Of a stretch of DNA of 64,000 nt, positions 62,437 through 64,000 are shown piece by piece. The translations under genes and the position numbers were made by a program. The notes beneath the pieces were generated by a model. It did not search any database. It was given only the letters and a program-made list of their open reading frames with translations, and was not told the DNA's origin. Position 1 is the stretch's first letter. Every line of letters begins with the position of its first letter. The stretch is from assembly GCF_045062745.1 (NCBI RefSeq), contig NZ_JBJGED010000027.1, positions 1 through 64,000 of the forward strand. Direction: 5' to 3'. This stretch comes from Paenibacillus_AA sp045062745. Its GTDB lineage: Bacteria; Bacillota; Bacilli; Paenibacillales; NBRC-103111.

Positions 62437-62868
62437 ATGGCATTCGAAAATCCTTCTCGGGAAGCCATCAAGCAGCTGTTAATGAACACTCGTACAATCG
62501 CGGTAGTCGGCTTGTCGGATAAGCCGGACCGTACCTCGTATATGGTGTCGGAGGCGATGCAGGCGAAGGGCTATCGCATTATTCCGGTCAATCCGAACGC
62601 CAACGGGCCGATTTTGGGCGAGAAGGTATATGGATCGCTTACCGAGATCGAAGAGCCGGTCGACATTGTCGACGTGTTCCGGCGCAGCGAAGACATCGGT
62701 CCGATCGCGGAGGAGACGGTGCGAATGAAACACAAGCCCAAGGCGTTTTGGCTCCAACAGGGCATCGTGAACGAAGAAGCCGGTCAAGTCGTAGCGGAGC
62801 AAGGCATTCAAGTCATTATGGACCGCTGCATCAAGGTAGAGGACTCGATTCTGCTGCCGAAAAAGTAA
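62437..62868 (+). CDS. CoA-binding domain protein (YccU-like)
   Basis: 143 residues. TIAVVGLSDKPDRTSYMVSEAMQAKGYRIIPVNPNANG and VDIVDVFRRSEDI are the CoA_binding_2 domain of YccU/YneT-type proteins. Role unknown, possibly an acyl-CoA-related regulator. The start follows AAAGGCGGGAAC. Confidence 0.88.
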   Translation: MAFENPSREAIKQLLMNTRTIAVVGLSDKPDRTSYMVSEAMQAKGYRIIPVNPNANGPILGEKVYGSLTEIEEPVDIVDVFRRSEDIGPIAEETVRMKHKPKAFWLQQGIVNEEAGQVVAEQGIQVIMDRCIKVEDSILLPKK

Positions 62869-63016
62869 GCGGATCTTCGATAGGTGTAAACAGGTTCCAG
62901 CCATATTTCCCGAACGGCGCGTGAACACTAAGAAAGGCTTTGGACGACGAGCACGTCTTGAAGAAGGCGATGCTTATGGCCCGAAGACTTTCTTTTTGTT
63001 TAGGAGGCCTTATTCG

Positions 63017-63439
63017 ATGAATAGCGGAATGACAAACCGTGGGACCCAGAGCAGCTATCAGCCTGTCGGGTATGTACCGTCGCAGTATAAGGGTGGGCGC
63101 CGTGCCGGAGAGCAACCTATTCCGACAAGTTTCATCCAGCAATCCATTCAGCAATCTTTCCAGCAACCGATCCAGCAACCCATTCAACAATCTTTCCACC
63201 AGCCGATCCAGCAAACCTTCCAGCAGCCGATTCAGCAAACATTCCAGCAATCTTTCCAGCAACAACAACCATTCCAGCAGCAACAATCTTATCAGCAAAC
63301 ACAACCGTACCAACAGTCGTTCCAAAGCTCGTTCCAAAACGCGATCCAGAATTCGTTCCAGAGCACAATGATGAACCGGAAAAAGAACGAATTGTCATCG
63401 CGAATCGCGTCATCGTTCGGAACTTACGGCAGCCGGTAG
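63017..63439 (+). CDS. Gln-rich repeat protein, probable spore-coat associated, 140 aa
   Basis: The middle (about residues 38-115) is a low-complexity run of SFQQ, PIQQ and TFQQ units encoded by near-repeated CAG/CAA codons. The ends (MNSGMTNRGTQSS and MNRKKNELSSRIASSFGTYGSR) are ordinary. It precedes two CotF-like genes in one cluster, so a coat or spore-surface role is inferred. AGGAGGCC precedes the ATG. Confidence 0.7.
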   Translation: MNSGMTNRGTQSSYQPVGYVPSQYKGGRRAGEQPIPTSFIQQSIQQSFQQPIQQPIQQSFHQPIQQTFQQPIQQTFQQSFQQQQPFQQQQSYQQTQPYQQSFQSSFQNAIQNSFQSTMMNRKKNELSSRIASSFGTYGSR

Positions 63440-63455
63440 AGGGGGACTTGAGACG

Positions 63456-63674
63456 ATGCAGCAAAATATGGCCAACACAACGCCGAACCGGAATATGCTG
63501 ACGGACAAGGAGCTGAACTACGTCAAGGACTTTTTGTCCTGGGAGCTGCTTGCGGTCAAGAAGTGTGAAGATGCCGCGAACGCCTGCACCGACGTGCAGA
63601 TCCAGAACAAACTCCGGCAATGTGGGCAGAAGCACGTGCAGCACTACAATCAGCTTCTAACTCATTTACAGTAA
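63456..63674 (+). CDS. Small CotF-like spore-coat protein, 72 aa
   Basis: MLTDKELNYVKDFLSWELLAVKKCEDAANACTDVQIQNKLRQCGQKHVQHYNQLLTHLQ is the short helical CotF-type (ferritin-like four-helix fragment) family of spore-coat proteins. It overlaps nothing and is 16 bases after the Gln-rich gene and 16 before the next CotF-like gene. GGGGGACTTGAG precedes the ATG. Confidence 0.8.
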   Translation: MQQNMANTTPNRNMLTDKELNYVKDFLSWELLAVKKCEDAANACTDVQIQNKLRQCGQKHVQHYNQLLTHLQ

Positions 63675-63690
63675 CTCGGGAGGTGTGACG

Positions 63691-64000
63691 ATGGCTACAA
63701 CAATTGCAATGCCGCAAACGGGCCAGCTGCCGCAAGTCAAAGGGCCGGAGATGAACGACCGGGACTGGGTCAACGACATTCTCTCTTATGCGAAATACTT
63801 GACTTACGGCTACAATACCGGGCTGAACGAAGCCCAAAATCCGCAGCTGCATCAGACGGTGCAGACGATCCTGAACGATGTTCATCAGTCGCAATACGAG
63901 CTGTTCGATCTGATGTTCCAAAAAGGCTGGTACAAGATGAAGGCGGCCGATCAACAGGAGATCAGCCAAGCCTACACGCAGTTCAACGGGTACAAAACTC
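63691..64000 (+). CDS. CotF-like spore-coat protein, truncated by the window
   Basis: The first 103 codons are present, from MATTIAMPQTGQLPQVKGPEMNDRDWVNDILSYAKYL to SQYELFDLMFQKGWYKMKAADQQEISQAYTQF; the gene runs off the right edge. The repeated helical pattern (LNDVHQSQYELFDLMFQKGWY) is typical of CotF/YhcQ-type coat proteins. GGGAGGTGTG precedes the ATG. Confidence 0.8.
   Translation, partial: MATTIAMPQTGQLPQVKGPEMNDRDWVNDILSYAKYLTYGYNTGLNEAQNPQLHQTVQTILNDVHQSQYELFDLMFQKGWYKMKAADQQEISQAYTQFNGYKT

Overview
The window looks like a chromosomal segment of a spore-forming member of the Bacillota, most likely Paenibacillaceae. The evidence is the family content: a Spo0E-type phosphatase, CotF-like coat proteins, DUF1292, DUF3055, DUF1054 and YolD proteins, a YesM/YesN-type two-component system beside a polysaccharide-type ABC transporter, proteins with copper-amine-oxidase-N-like domains, and SLH domains. 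No species can be named from sequence alone. Two compositional regimes are obvious by eye: a mostly AT-rich left end (1 to about 12.3 kb) and a GC-rich remainder.

Left end, 1-12.3 kb: an integrated mobile element. It ends with a tyrosine recombinase gene pointing at the 3' end of a tRNA-Val(GAC) gene, the usual arrangement for tRNA-targeted integration. Inside are a broken gene; a five-gene cargo cluster with a zinc-ribbon/nuclease protein and a transglutaminase-like protein; decayed IS1595-family remnants; several very small genes with good ribosome binding sites and terminators; an SOS-type promoter ahead of a YolD gene; and a large replication-type protein joining an archaeo-eukaryotic-type primase, a zinc motif and a DinG/XPD-like iron-sulfur helicase. 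The other end of the element lies outside the window.

Core, 12.4-33 kb: an HD-GYP phosphodiesterase, a nine-residue Trp/Cys peptide gene, a pterin dehydratase, a CuA-type cupredoxin, an intracellular subtilase, a ykkC-class riboswitch (best fit the ppGpp subtype) with an overlapping terminator controlling a NatA-type ABC exporter operon, a GGDEF-histidine kinase fusion, FdhD with an FdhF/YdeP-type molybdoenzyme, a Spo0E-like protein, arginine decarboxylase and two MFS transporters.

33-51 kb: a secreted DUF2334/FG-GAP protein, then a YesN/YesM two-component system and a sugar ABC transporter (two permeases plus a lipoprotein). A near-identical 22-bp box sits exactly 50 bases upstream of the -10 element of both the yesNM and the transporter promoters, so YesN probably activates both. 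Further on are a cytochrome c fused to three SLH domains, a cysteine-dioxygenase-like protein and a 1065-residue hybrid kinase with two kinase cores.

51-58 kb: a sugar-acid catabolic operon: LacI regulator, LarA-like nickel epimerase homologue, FGGY gluconate-type kinase, UxuB-like SDR and GndA. Together they suggest fructuronate/mannonate to gluconate, 6-phosphogluconate and ribulose-5-phosphate, bypassing the mannonate dehydratase step. This is my main candidate for an under-described system. 58-64 kb: shikimate kinase, rhodanese, a CrcB pair, EPSP synthase, a C39-like peptidase, a CoA-binding protein and a spore-coat cluster cut off by the window edge.
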